From an uncultured Allomuricauda sp. (lineage in GTDB: Bacteria; Bacteroidota; Bacteroidia; Flavobacteriales; Flavobacteriaceae), in the NCBI RefSeq assembly GCF_937884665.1, contig NZ_CAKZYF010000055.1:1-64000 (forward strand): 64,000 bases of DNA. Reading direction: 5' to 3'. Position numbers and translations under genes: made by a program. Numbering within the stretch: position 1 is the first letter of the stretch; every line of letters begins with the position of its first letter. Below are positions 30,664-41,007 of the stretch, piece by piece. The notes under the pieces were generated by a model, which made no database searches, was not told the origin of the DNA, and saw nothing but the letters and a program-made list of their open reading frames with translations.

Positions 30664-31194
30664 TTGCCTATTATGATAAATAAGCGCCTATTGGTAAAGA
30701 ATCTTTTGGCCCATAATGACGAGAATAGCTTTTATGATAAAAAAAGGTTCATATCGATAGGTGAAAAAGAAGGGAAAGCCAAATTTCTAAAGCACGTTTG
30801 TGCTTTGGCCAATAGTAATCCCAAGAACAACTCATTCATTGTCATAGGGGTTGAAGATGAGGACAATAAAATTGTGGGTGTCGATTTTTTTGATGATAGC
30901 CGTATTCAAAACTTGGTCAATGCCTATCTCAACAACCCCCCATTGATTTCCTATGAGAACATCCCTTTTCCCCATCTTCCAGAAGGTAAAGTAGTAGGTT
31001 TGGTCACCATAAAATCCAATGGAAGGGTATGCGCGCTCAGAAAAAATATTGGGAAATACTATGGTGGAACAGTTTTCTTTAGGGAAGGTAGTATAAGTTT
31101 GCCAAAAGCTTTTGATATCGAGCTCAAGGACATCAATTCTGAGGCCGTGGCCACCCTAGAGCAGCACGCCAGAAACAATAACGAACTGACCTAG
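30664..31194 (+). CDS. AlbA_2/Schlafen-like ATP-binding domain protein
   Basis: FLKHVCALANSNPKNNSFIVIGVEDEDNKIVGVD; start probably 30673 (MINKRL). Confidence 0.75.
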   Translation: MPIMINKRLLVKNLLAHNDENSFYDKKRFISIGEKEGKAKFLKHVCALANSNPKNNSFIVIGVEDEDNKIVGVDFFDDSRIQNLVNAYLNNPPLISYENIPFPHLPEGKVVGLVTIKSNGRVCALRKNIGKYYGGTVFFREGSISLPKAFDIELKDINSEAVATLEQHARNNNELT

Positions 31195-31203
31195 GCTGCT
31201 GTC

Positions 31204-31809
31204 ATGAATTATATGAACAGGAGGCATGCCGATTTGAGCAGTCATTACAAGGTCTTTAAAGAACAATTTGTGGTCTGTTGGGCGGGCAATGCCAAAAAAG
31301 TCAAGAACCAGACCTATTTTTCGAGAGTGGATATTGAGTTGATAAATGAACAGGTGAAATTGTTTTATTCTGCTTTGGATGAGATTACGATAGCTTACGA
31401 TGAGGACTCATTTTCCACATTGGAGTATGTACAATTGGGACTTGGGCCACAACAAAAATATTATCCCTTGGAAAAAATGGAAATTAGTTTTTCCGAAAAT
31501 GGGAAGTACACCATAAACAGCAAGCTTGTTTTTGAACCTCCCCAATACGATAAAAAGACCTTGTACCACGTCTTGAACGCGAACAATTCAATTTTAGTGA
31601 AATTGGAGAAGCAATTAGAACTGAACAAATCGGAAAAGAACGACCTAATAAGTTTGCCCGCAACTTATTTGATTTGCTATTTAAATGGTTTTGAAGAAGC
31701 CAAAGAGCAAATGGAGAAAGCTCGGCCATTATTGAAAAAGTCCGATAAGGAAGCCTACCAATCCCTTAAAGAATCGATTCGGATTTTACGAAAAGTAAGA
31801 TATAGCTAA
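31204..31809 (+). CDS. conserved hypothetical protein
   Basis: 201 aa intact ORF in the same strand block. Confidence 0.7.
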   Translation: MNYMNRRHADLSSHYKVFKEQFVVCWAGNAKKVKNQTYFSRVDIELINEQVKLFYSALDEITIAYDEDSFSTLEYVQLGLGPQQKYYPLEKMEISFSENGKYTINSKLVFEPPQYDKKTLYHVLNANNSILVKLEKQLELNKSEKNDLISLPATYLICYLNGFEEAKEQMEKARPLLKKSDKEAYQSLKESIRILRKVRYS

Positions 31810-33734
31810 GATTTTTTTAACCAAATGATTTGATAGGCATCTAACTGCAAAAGTCCACTTTTCAGTGAAATGGAATTCTCAGATACCAAATCTATCGGTT
31901 CACCTTTGGTAAAATACCCCAGCTTCATTATCCAGCTACCGTTCAGTACCTGGGGGTTTTCATCAAAATTGCAAAGAATGAGCATTCCATTCTTTTCCAT
32001 GGACGTGCGTTCAAAAACAAAAACATGTTCGTTTCCAGTGTTGTAAAGTTTGAGGTTGTTGGCATCGCTTAGAACCCGATGTTCTTTTCGTATGTGAATG
32101 AGTTTTTTGAGGGTTTTGAACAATTGGTACTGCGGAAGTTTCTTTTTGGAAAACCCATCAATGGTTTCCCAATCTTGATAGGGTCGGTTCACCCATCGGC
32201 TGTCCTCTTTTTTGTCCTCTTTTTCGAGAAAAGAATAATCGTTCAAGGTCCCAATTTCATCCCCTGCATAAAACATGGGGATGCCTCCAAAGGATAGAAT
32301 GATACCATGCAAAAGGACAATCTTGGCTATGGATTCCTTGATTCTAGAGGAATCCTTTTCGTCCAATGCTTTTTCCAGACCTAAAAGTGAAGCTGCACTT
32401 CCTGTTATCCTTCCATCTTCGGTTTTTGGATTGTACATGAACAGAAGCCCCTTGGCCGGGGACCAATCCAAACGCTGACAATAGTAATCCAAAAGGAACT
32501 TTCTGTGTTCATGGGGGCTCCATCCAATTTCTTGGATAAATTCATCTTCATAGCCCACACCTATATCGTCATGGCAGCGCACATAATTTAACCAGGTACA
32601 GTCTGCTGGTTTAATGGGTACATTTTCAAGGCTTTTGTACAGCAACCGTGTTTTTTTGGTAGCGATGGAGTTCCATAACAAGGCCATAAGGGAGGCGTTA
32701 TAGGCTATTTCACATTCGTTTCCATGTTGTATCCCTGTACCAAAGTACTTCACAATTTCCGTGGGCGCCACAATGGCCTCCGCTAAAAGAACCGTTCCCG
32801 GGGACACTACCTGAAGGCACATTCTGAAAAGACTGACCAAAGTATGTGCTTCAGGAAGATTTTGGGAAATAGTTCCTATTTTCTTCCACAAAAAGGCCAG
32901 CGCATCAAAACGGACTACGTCTACCCCGAGATTCACCAAATTGACCAATTGGGTGAGCATCTCCAAAAAAACCTTGGGATTGGTATAGTTCAAATCCCAT
33001 TGATAGCTATTAAAAACGGTCATCACCCATCTTTCCATCTCAGGGATATAGGTGTAATTACCAGGAGAAGTCTCTGGGAATACTTCCGGGAGTGTTCTTT
33101 CAAATGCTCTTGGAATGGCATCATCAGAATAGGTGTAATAGTATGCTTGGTATTTTTCATCCCCTTTCCTGGCTTTTTTGGCCCATGGGAATTCATCTGA
33201 GGTATGGTTGACCACAAAATCCAGCATCAGGTACATACCATTTTCCCTCAAGGTCTGAGTAAAGTTGAGCAAGTCTTTTTGTGAGCCGTATTGCTTGGCT
33301 ACCTGAGTGTAGCTATTTACGGCATAACCTCCGTCATTTTCGCCCTTTGGGCGGGTCATGATTGGCATTATATGCAAAAAGTTGATTCCGAGTTCCTGGA
33401 GGTAGGACAATTTTTCCCCCAGTCCTTTCAAATCTGCATTAAAATGCTCTACGTACAATTGCATCCCCACTATTTTTTCGGATTGGTACCAATTTCCGGA
33501 AAGCATGCGTTCCAGGTCCTGGTGCTTCAATTCTTTTGGGCGGGAATGGTACAGTTCTGGCAAAAGGCGCAATAAGCCATTAAAAGAAGACCCATGCTTT
33601 TCCTCCGGATATAGCGAAAAAAATAGATTTTGAATCAGGCTAAGATTGGTGGATAACCTCAAGTCAAATAGAGTCTCGGGAGTTTTATCGCTGGATTTTA
33701 AAGCCAGTAGTCGATGCAACGCCGCCTGATTCAT
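31806..33734 (-). CDS. amylosucrase / GH13 alpha-amylase family protein
   Basis: 642 aa; LMLDFVVNHTSDEF, GVDVVRFDALAFLW, LLAEAI, YVRCHDDIGVG, PMFYAGDEIGTLNDYSF. Confidence 0.88.
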   Translation of the reverse strand: MNQAALHRLLALKSSDKTPETLFDLRLSTNLSLIQNLFFSLYPEEKHGSSFNGLLRLLPELYHSRPKELKHQDLERMLSGNWYQSEKIVGMQLYVEHFNADLKGLGEKLSYLQELGINFLHIMPIMTRPKGENDGGYAVNSYTQVAKQYGSQKDLLNFTQTLRENGMYLMLDFVVNHTSDEFPWAKKARKGDEKYQAYYYTYSDDAIPRAFERTLPEVFPETSPGNYTYIPEMERWVMTVFNSYQWDLNYTNPKVFLEMLTQLVNLVNLGVDVVRFDALAFLWKKIGTISQNLPEAHTLVSLFRMCLQVVSPGTVLLAEAIVAPTEIVKYFGTGIQHGNECEIAYNASLMALLWNSIATKKTRLLYKSLENVPIKPADCTWLNYVRCHDDIGVGYEDEFIQEIGWSPHEHRKFLLDYYCQRLDWSPAKGLLFMYNPKTEDGRITGSAASLLGLEKALDEKDSSRIKESIAKIVLLHGIILSFGGIPMFYAGDEIGTLNDYSFLEKEDKKEDSRWVNRPYQDWETIDGFSKKKLPQYQLFKTLKKLIHIRKEHRVLSDANNLKLYNTGNEHVFVFERTSMEKNGMLILCNFDENPQVLNGSWIMKLGYFTKGEPIDLVSENSISLKSGLLQLDAYQIIWLKKS

Positions 33735-34678
33735 CAGTGTTCCAATTGGGATTGGGTGGGTAAAGCAGGTATCGCTCCAAAGGCGGTTGTGGTAATGGCT
33801 CCGGCACGGTTCGCTTTTTCTACCATTTTTAGGAGTAAAGTAGGGTCATTGACAACTTGATCATAGGAGTCGAGATGTGAAATCTGATTAAGGAGACAAC
33901 CAATGAATGCATCCCCTGCCCCAGTTGTATCAATTGCTTTGACCGAAATACTGGGTACAATTTGCCGGATTCCGCTACAACTTACCAGGGTACCTTGTTT
34001 GCCGAGCGTAATCGTTATCACTTTGGTGCCCACTTCATGTAGAACCTGACATGCGTCTTCCACTTTCAAGGTATTGGATAATAGCAATGCCTCTTCCTTA
34101 CTGAACTTGCAGAGGTGTGATTTCTCTATAAAGGGCATACATTTTTTTACAAACTGGGCCTCTCTGTCCTTCCAGAGGTCTCCCCGGAAATTAGGGTCAA
34201 AACTGATGAACATTTCTCGTGTAAGCCCGTCAAAAAGGTATTTACTGTACGCTTTTTCCAGTGAACCTCCCAATAATGCGGTGGCAGCGCCAAGATGGAG
34301 CATATTTCCAAAAAAGCTTTTTCGGAGCGAGGCGTCATAACAAAGCTCTTGATCAGCTCCCCGACTGAAGACAAAATCCCGTTCACCATCATCCGCTAGC
34401 GATACGAAAGCTAAAGTGGTAAACGTAGTACTCGTTTGAACGTGGCTTATATCGACCCCTTCATTTTTTAACGTGTCCAAAAGAAACTGGCCAAAAGGAT
34501 CGTTGCCTACACTTCCCACAAAAACTCCTTTACCACCTAATTTTGAAATAGCACAAGCTACATTTGCCGGCGCACCTCCAGCTTTTTTAGTGAAATGTGT
34601 GGCATTGGAAAGGTCGTTTCCCTGATTTTCGGCAACAAAATCAATAAGAAGTTCCCCAACACAGAATACTCTTTTCAT
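33734..34678 (-). CDS. PfkB-family fructokinase
   Basis: FCVGELLIDFV, GGAPANVACAISKLGG, AIDTTGAGDAFIGCLL. Confidence 0.9.
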   Translation of the reverse strand: MKRVFCVGELLIDFVAENQGNDLSNATHFTKKAGGAPANVACAISKLGGKGVFVGSVGNDPFGQFLLDTLKNEGVDISHVQTSTTFTTLAFVSLADDGERDFVFSRGADQELCYDASLRKSFFGNMLHLGAATALLGGSLEKAYSKYLFDGLTREMFISFDPNFRGDLWKDREAQFVKKCMPFIEKSHLCKFSKEEALLLSNTLKVEDACQVLHEVGTKVITITLGKQGTLVSCSGIRQIVPSISVKAIDTTGAGDAFIGCLLNQISHLDSYDQVVNDPTLLLKMVEKANRAGAITTTAFGAIPALPTQSQLEH

Positions 34679-34796
34679 ATCTGGTTCGGACTTTTAGTAA
34701 ATCTAAAGTAAGGAGCAAAAAGCCATGGTCCAAAATTTTATGGCTGTGGGCCAAAAAATACCGTTAAAAAAGGAGAAATGATTTCTTATCAAAAAG

Positions 34797-34830
34797 AAAA
34801 GAGCGACCGTTTTGGACTGGCCGCTCTTTT
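34797..34830. terminator. intrinsic terminator downstream of the giant T9SS gene
   Basis: AAAAGAGCGACC ... GGCCGCTCTTTT hairpin with flanking A/T runs. Confidence 0.7.
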
Positions 34831-34845
34831 GTACTAAAAAAGAAT

Positions 34846-37800
34846 TTATCGTCTAACGACTTTCTTTTGTGAAACTACATTGTCCCTTTCATCCCGAAGC
34901 TCAAGGATATAGATGCCCTGAGTGAGATTGGCAATACTGAAGGACTGCGTGCTGGAGGATTCAAAATCGAACACCAAATTAGAGCGTACCAACTGACCGA
35001 ACATGTTGAACACGGCACCAGTTAGTTTTCTGCTTGAACTACTTTTGTACCCAACATTTACAATGTCAGAAGAGGCATTGGGGAATACCTTAATTTCTGA
35101 TGAAAGGGTATTCTGAACATCAAAAGCGATAGTCCCAGTTGCAAGTAGATCGCCCTCTCCATCTCTTCCGGAAAACCCATTGGCTATAAGATTATTTGTG
35201 CCTAATGGAATATCGAAAGGTCTAAAATCACCTCTGCGATCTCCGCTTAAAGAATAGGGGACAAAGTTTTCGGTTCTAACTCCATTTTGACCGTTAAAAT
35301 CAAAAACGATGCTACCTACGTCTATACCTTCTGGTGTTGCCTCAATAGTAAAGTTTGAGGTTTCAAATTGTCCTAAATCGATGCTATCACCATCCTCGAT
35401 GATCGTAATAGTGGCATTCGTATCGGCATTTATCAAATTGAAGGATATCGCATTAAGCGAACGGGTCACCTCAAAAGAAATAGTACCCGTTGCAATCAAA
35501 TCACCTTGTCCACCTTTTTTAGAAAACCCATTGGCCGTTAGCTCATTTGTACCTAAAGGGATATCAAGGGGTCTAAAATCACCGTTTCTATCCCCGCTTA
35601 AGGAGTAAGGCTCAAAGTTTTCAGTTTGAAAAGCATCTTGACCATTAAAATTGAAAACTATACTTCCCACTGAAGTACCATCAACAAAGGCCTCAATGCT
35701 AAAGTCAGTGGTGTTGAATGTTCCCAAATCAATACTAGTACCGTCATCAATGACCGAAAGAATGGTATTTGTTTCCGCATCAATCAGGGCGAAGGTTATG
35801 GGCTGTAAAGTCCGTATTACTTCAAAATTGACCGTACTAGATAAACCGGAATCGCCATTTCCTTTTGTTTCGGTAAAAGGCGTAGCGGTAATTGTATTTA
35901 GCCCAAGAGGAATATTGACAGGTATGAAGTCTCCATTTCTATCTCCGTCCAGAGCATACGGGGCAAAGTTTTCCGTTTGAAATCCGTTCTCTCCGTTGAA
36001 GTCAAAAACGACACTCCCAATCGGAACTTCGCCGATGTTGGCGATAATGCTAAATTTAGCATCCAAAGGAAAATCTGCCAAGTCGATTACATCCCCTTCA
36101 ACCAATGGACCTATAGGTTCGTTGGTTTTCGCATCTACCAGAGTAAATCCAGTCACCCTTGGACCTTCCAGTACATTAAGCTCAAACAAGGTCGTGCTTC
36201 TTGTGATATCTGGCGAATTACTCGAAAGTCGAAGCTCATCAAAGAAAACCCCGGCTAGTAAATTTGACGCATCTAGACTTACATCAATAGTGGTTTCCCC
36301 TCCAGCCGGAACGACTCCGGACAATGGAGAAACATCAGAAATGAAAGGCGTCAAAGGTATTTCAGGAGCAATGAAGCGTAAAGCTAGACCATCCCTTACA
36401 TAAGCGGTATTAAAGGCAACTTGGGCACCATCGGAACCGTCTGCATTTTCTATCCCTATGGTGGCGTTTTCCAAGAAAATAGCGGAGGAAACGTCATCAT
36501 AATAGATGTCTATTGTACCGTCATCGAAGAGAATTACTTGAAATGTAACCGTTCCTGTTGGCGGTCCAGTTGTAAATGCCGGAACGTTGGTCCACTGCAC
36601 GATAACAAGATTAGAAAGGCCAAAAATATGGACGGAACCACCATTTTGTGGCTCCAGGTCTGTCCAAAGCGGTGCAATGATATTATTCGATCCATCATTT
36701 ACAGGAATTTGCCCATTGGTAAAATTGGGCGCTGTTGGAGGCTGGAATGATAATAATCCGTTAGCACTAACAAACAACTGCTCATAGGAAACACCGTAGA
36801 ATTCAAATGGGAACGGTAGTCCTAAACCAACCGTGGCGTCCCCAAAACCTCCGGCATCTACTAAAAATCCGGTAAGTTCAAATCCAGCTGAGGTTATATC
36901 AACAAAGTTGTTGACAGGTCCTCCTTCCTCATCACTATCAATCCAGGTATATCCAAACCCTAAATCGCGACCCATGCTTAGCTCAATGGAAGAACCTATG
37001 CGACTGTCTTCAAATCCTTTTTCCTGTATTGTCGGGAAACCTTCAAAGGGCAAAACTTCTGAAACCTGCATCGGGGTATTTGGGTCCGCCAATGCTGCCG
37101 CAACCGTAAATTCAGGAAAAGAGAAGACCAATGGGGACTCTCCATCATTTTTTAACGTAATGGACGTCTCCACCGTTTTGCCTTCTGAGACGGTATCGGC
37201 TACCTGCTCCGGTAAAACTGCGAAAGGACCTACTACACCGACACCATTGACAATCACTTCGACAACCTCAGCGCCCTCTGCATTACTATTTATCGAGAGA
37301 ATACCATTACTACTGCCCGTTGAGGTAGGTGCAAAGGTGACGGCAATCTGTAAATCATCCCCAGATTCCACAACACCAGTATCCGGAGAAACCGTAAAAT
37401 CAGGATTATCTGAAGTGATACTCGAAATATTTAGGTTGTCAATTCCAGTATTGCTTATCGTGAATGTCCGCTCATTGGACGCACCGATGAACACATCATT
37501 AAACAGCAATAGCTCATCTGAAATCTCTATTCCAGAGGTTTGACCTGAAACCTCAAAACTTGTGGCAACCAGTACAGCAGGATTCAGAGGGTCATTGCTG
37601 TCAATGGTAATGTCCGTCTCGTGGATGCCATTGGGAAGATTTGATCCATCAAGGCTCACACTTACTTCCAAAGATTCTCCAGGGGGCACCGTGCCCGTCC
37701 TTGGTGAAAGCTCTATGAAAGCTCCCGAGCCATCTGAAAGTGCCCTGGTCAAAAAAGCAAAGCCATCCAAATTCGTGTAAGTTTCCCCACCATCAGAACT

Positions 37801-40800
37801 AAAAGCGTAAGTATTGGGTCTGGTTGTTTCGATGGTATCGTCAGAACCCTGCGGGAAGTCAATACCTTGAGGATAGGAATGTACTACCCAGAATGAGTCT
37901 CCCACACTGAATTGCAGAGGAGTGTTGAGCGTTTCCAATACTACCGTGCCATTCGGACTATCACCGGTTACCACCTGTTCCAGTAGCAACTCGCCATCAG
38001 CAGGTGATGGACCTCCTGTGAATATCTGTAACAAAATGGCCACATCCGTCAAGCCTTCCGTTCTATAGGCATTTCGAACGGCTGTTAGGGCAAAATCCTG
38101 GTTCACTACATCAAACTGTATGGCCGTACTGATTCCGGGAGCACCGGCGCCAAGTCCTACAAAGCCCCCAGGGAACTGGACACCCGAATCGTAGAATATG
38201 GAATCGGTAATCGCTGTCGCATTTGCCAGTATACTCTTTTCCAATGTTACTTTTTGATAACCGGGACTTTTTACAGATTTAATTGTTCCTTTGAAATTAC
38301 TTCCCAAACCGTATTGGGTACGGTCGAGATTTTTCAGCAGTTCATCATTTAAAGAACCGTTTGCCGGGGTAAAGGTGGTAGGTCCGAAGGAAGTCGTGAA
38401 ATCCAAAGGACTCTCACCCGAGTTGGAAATGGTAAAAGAAGAATTCGCAACGGCCGGAACATCTATTTCTACATCAACCGCGGCGCTAATACTTTGTGGG
38501 TCAACACCTATGCTGGGTGGCGATATTACGTTGAGCGTAACAGGAATATCCAAGGACGGGGTATCTGGGTCGTTGCTATTCACAGTAATCACCGCATTTA
38601 CCGTTCCTGGTTCCAAAAGTCTTCCGTCAAAAGTTACCTGGGCGGTCAAAGATCCACCAAAGGGTACAACTCCAGAGATTGGAGCCACGGAAATGAAAAA
38701 GGCATCAGCGTCTCCATCCGTGACATCCAAATTATCAATATCGATAGAAGAACCTGTGACCGCCATATCGGATAATACAGCGACGTTATCAATGGAGTTT
38801 GCAAATGCCTCGCCGGAATACACAAGCTCTCCGTCAAAGAAGACCCTAAGACCGGAAGTATCCCTGTCGACAACGATGCGTACCTCAAAATAGCCCTCAG
38901 GAAGAGGGACATTGAGTGGTACAAAACCTCCAATTCCACCGTCAAGAATATCGATGGTACCATCCGCATTTATACGCAACCGGGTAACCACAGAGCCTTG
39001 AACCGTGTTTTGGGGAATGATTTCCCAACTAACCCCGCTTCCTTCTACGCTAACTTGGGCAGATAATACGGAGAAGGGTTGATTTCCTACGGTGAATGTT
39101 GGGGACAGTGCCAAGGGCGAGGCGGGTCTTGTTCCACCCAGGCCATCGGAAACACCTCTAAAGTGTTGGGTACCTTCGAACGCGTTGGCATTGGATACGA
39201 TCCAATTGTTTTCGAATCTACCAAACCATCCTCCCTGATCATTTATATCGCCTGGAATAAGATTCTCAAAATCTTCAGCAAAAAGGTCGGATACGATTTT
39301 GTTCACCGTACCATTGGTTGTTAGGAGATTTGCCAGGGAACCCGCTTTTGAAGCAGCATTGGAGACCTTTTGTTTGGTGAATCCGTTATCCTGCATATTT
39401 TGATGGGTCAAGTTCACCCTGCTCGTAAAGTTTGGTGTATCATTATCGCCCACGGAAATGCTAAAACTCAAATCATCATTACCAGGGTTGTCAATGATCA
39501 AATCCCTGGTTTCTACTTTGAACTGCTCTATAGTTTCAGAAAAACTCTCCGGATTGACGACCAGTATTGGTGCTTCAGTGCCATCCAATACTCTAAAATT
39601 AAAGGTGACATCATCCGAGACGGCAAATCCTTCGGCCGCAAAGATGATACTCTCTTGAGAAAGACCTGCGAGAACACCTTCCGTACTCAAATTAATGGCA
39701 ACGATGGCCGATTCGCCTGCCGCCAGTGTAAAATCAGAAGGAGTGGCAGAACGTACAATTTGCGCACCCAGCCCAGGAAAAGAGGTCAAATTTATAGGAC
39801 CATCAGAGGTATTGGTAATAGTAACTTCGCGGGTAGCGGTTTCCTCCACGTTTAATTCCACGTTAAAAATGGTGGTAGAAATATCAAAAGGAGGTTGTTC
39901 AGCAAGTACCCAACCCATATCCCTAAAATGTCCGCGTGTAATATCCCCAATATCAAAATTGGACTCCGCAGAACCTACTTGGGGAGACATCAAGGAGTTG
40001 GGATCTCCTGCTGGAAAGACCACTTCGTCCCAGTGGGCAATGCTCGAACCCCCTTGGAAGGGATTGGGTGCAAAGAGCTCCGGTAAAAACCCATTAAGTG
40101 CCTCTACAGCAAATTGACCATTGACAAAAACATCCCCACTGGTAAGGAAATTTCCTAGAGCTTCAGAGGGATTGGGGATATCCAAGACTGAGTTTTGCTG
40201 AGGGTCCACAATAAAGGTATCAAAAACGGTAGGGTCCCCGCCGTTGTTGATGCTCCCAATACCATTGGCATTAACATTGCCGCCATCAACAAAACCAAGA
40301 CCATGTCCAGCCTCGTGCAGTGCGACCGTTACGAAATCAAATTGTCCTGCCGGAGTATTCCCGTCAGTTCCAAAATACCAGGGTATGCCGTTGCCAATGT
40401 TGACTACAAGATCAAACTCCAAGTCTGGCGCTAAATCCTCTCCAGCCAACGAATTCGCAAGAGCAACAGGATAGAACACATCACTTTGCGGTGCTCCGGG
40501 AAAGTTACTGATAAAGGTTGTTGGACCAGCGGAGGCCAATACTCCAGCGCCAAGGTCTGCAAAATCTGCAAAAATCCGAATAGGCACGGGCGATACTATC
40601 TCTTCAGACCAAATATCCAAGGCAAACTGAAATGCTTCTTGAACTGCGGTGTTTCCTTGGGCTCCCGGTCCAAATGTAATCAGTAATTCGGCCGTAGCGG
40701 CTTTTTTTGTTGATGGTTGGGCCTTTCTCATGGCTTCCTTCATGGCCATCTGGCCCATGGCCATTCTAGAATTCTCGTCCTTGAACTTAGCTGGACATAC

Positions 40801-40950
40801 AACAACTTCTCCAGGTTTCCGCTGCATTTGTTGTGCATTGATAACTAAAATTGATCCGAAGAAGAATACGATCAGTAGTAAAGGCATGTATCGCTTGATG
40901 GATATGGAATTACCCAAAAAACGACCACACCTAGCGTAGTTTTTTTTCAT
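34846..40950 (-). CDS. 2034-aa secreted metalloprotease-like protein with choice-of-anchor/ASH-type repeats and T9SS type A C-terminal sorting domain
   Basis: signal peptide; HEAGHGLGFVDG metzincin-like motif; C-terminal KVFPNASSDIVNV...GIYILELRDERDNVVSQKKVVRR. Confidence 0.85.
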   Translation of the reverse strand: MKKNYARCGRFLGNSISIKRYMPLLLIVFFFGSILVINAQQMQRKPGEVVVCPAKFKDENSRMAMGQMAMKEAMRKAQPSTKKAATAELLITFGPGAQGNTAVQEAFQFALDIWSEEIVSPVPIRIFADFADLGAGVLASAGPTTFISNFPGAPQSDVFYPVALANSLAGEDLAPDLEFDLVVNIGNGIPWYFGTDGNTPAGQFDFVTVALHEAGHGLGFVDGGNVNANGIGSINNGGDPTVFDTFIVDPQQNSVLDIPNPSEALGNFLTSGDVFVNGQFAVEALNGFLPELFAPNPFQGGSSIAHWDEVVFPAGDPNSLMSPQVGSAESNFDIGDITRGHFRDMGWVLAEQPPFDISTTIFNVELNVEETATREVTITNTSDGPINLTSFPGLGAQIVRSATPSDFTLAAGESAIVAINLSTEGVLAGLSQESIIFAAEGFAVSDDVTFNFRVLDGTEAPILVVNPESFSETIEQFKVETRDLIIDNPGNDDLSFSISVGDNDTPNFTSRVNLTHQNMQDNGFTKQKVSNAASKAGSLANLLTTNGTVNKIVSDLFAEDFENLIPGDINDQGGWFGRFENNWIVSNANAFEGTQHFRGVSDGLGGTRPASPLALSPTFTVGNQPFSVLSAQVSVEGSGVSWEIIPQNTVQGSVVTRLRINADGTIDILDGGIGGFVPLNVPLPEGYFEVRIVVDRDTSGLRVFFDGELVYSGEAFANSIDNVAVLSDMAVTGSSIDIDNLDVTDGDADAFFISVAPISGVVPFGGSLTAQVTFDGRLLEPGTVNAVITVNSNDPDTPSLDIPVTLNVISPPSIGVDPQSISAAVDVEIDVPAVANSSFTISNSGESPLDFTTSFGPTTFTPANGSLNDELLKNLDRTQYGLGSNFKGTIKSVKSPGYQKVTLEKSILANATAITDSIFYDSGVQFPGGFVGLGAGAPGISTAIQFDVVNQDFALTAVRNAYRTEGLTDVAILLQIFTGGPSPADGELLLEQVVTGDSPNGTVVLETLNTPLQFSVGDSFWVVHSYPQGIDFPQGSDDTIETTRPNTYAFSSDGGETYTNLDGFAFLTRALSDGSGAFIELSPRTGTVPPGESLEVSVSLDGSNLPNGIHETDITIDSNDPLNPAVLVATSFEVSGQTSGIEISDELLLFNDVFIGASNERTFTISNTGIDNLNISSITSDNPDFTVSPDTGVVESGDDLQIAVTFAPTSTGSSNGILSINSNAEGAEVVEVIVNGVGVVGPFAVLPEQVADTVSEGKTVETSITLKNDGESPLVFSFPEFTVAAALADPNTPMQVSEVLPFEGFPTIQEKGFEDSRIGSSIELSMGRDLGFGYTWIDSDEEGGPVNNFVDITSAGFELTGFLVDAGGFGDATVGLGLPFPFEFYGVSYEQLFVSANGLLSFQPPTAPNFTNGQIPVNDGSNNIIAPLWTDLEPQNGGSVHIFGLSNLVIVQWTNVPAFTTGPPTGTVTFQVILFDDGTIDIYYDDVSSAIFLENATIGIENADGSDGAQVAFNTAYVRDGLALRFIAPEIPLTPFISDVSPLSGVVPAGGETTIDVSLDASNLLAGVFFDELRLSSNSPDITRSTTLFELNVLEGPRVTGFTLVDAKTNEPIGPLVEGDVIDLADFPLDAKFSIIANIGEVPIGSVVFDFNGENGFQTENFAPYALDGDRNGDFIPVNIPLGLNTITATPFTETKGNGDSGLSSTVNFEVIRTLQPITFALIDAETNTILSVIDDGTSIDLGTFNTTDFSIEAFVDGTSVGSIVFNFNGQDAFQTENFEPYSLSGDRNGDFRPLDIPLGTNELTANGFSKKGGQGDLIATGTISFEVTRSLNAISFNLINADTNATITIIEDGDSIDLGQFETSNFTIEATPEGIDVGSIVFDFNGQNGVRTENFVPYSLSGDRRGDFRPFDIPLGTNNLIANGFSGRDGEGDLLATGTIAFDVQNTLSSEIKVFPNASSDIVNVGYKSSSSRKLTGAVFNMFGQLVRSNLVFDFESSSTQSFSIANLTQGIYILELRDERDNVVSQKKVVRR
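35110..36190 (-). repeat. three tandem ~115-aa C-terminal domain repeats within the T9SS protein
   Basis: VTGFTLVDAKTN / ITFALIDAETN / ISFNLINADTN units, each with GS(I/V)VF(D/N)FNG..., Y(A/S)L(D/S)GDR(N/R)GDF and PLG(L/T)N. Confidence 0.85.
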
Positions 40951-40962
40951 TTTCGTGAGGTT
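40933..40962 (-). repeat. 30-bp perfect direct repeat, copy 1 (translation start of the giant gene)
   Basis: agcgtagttttttttcattttcgtgaggtt. Confidence 0.95.
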
Positions 40963-41007
40963 AAATCAATTATTATTTAAAAAAAGAAGACATTCAATCC
41001 CAAAGTA

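Noticed and set aside
36833-37543. 236-aa plus-strand ORF inside the giant T9SS gene
   Set aside because: Antisense to a clear secreted protein; Ser/Pro/Thr-rich shadow frame.
38291-38893. 200-aa plus-strand ORF inside the giant T9SS gene
   Set aside because: Antisense shadow of beta-rich anchor segments.
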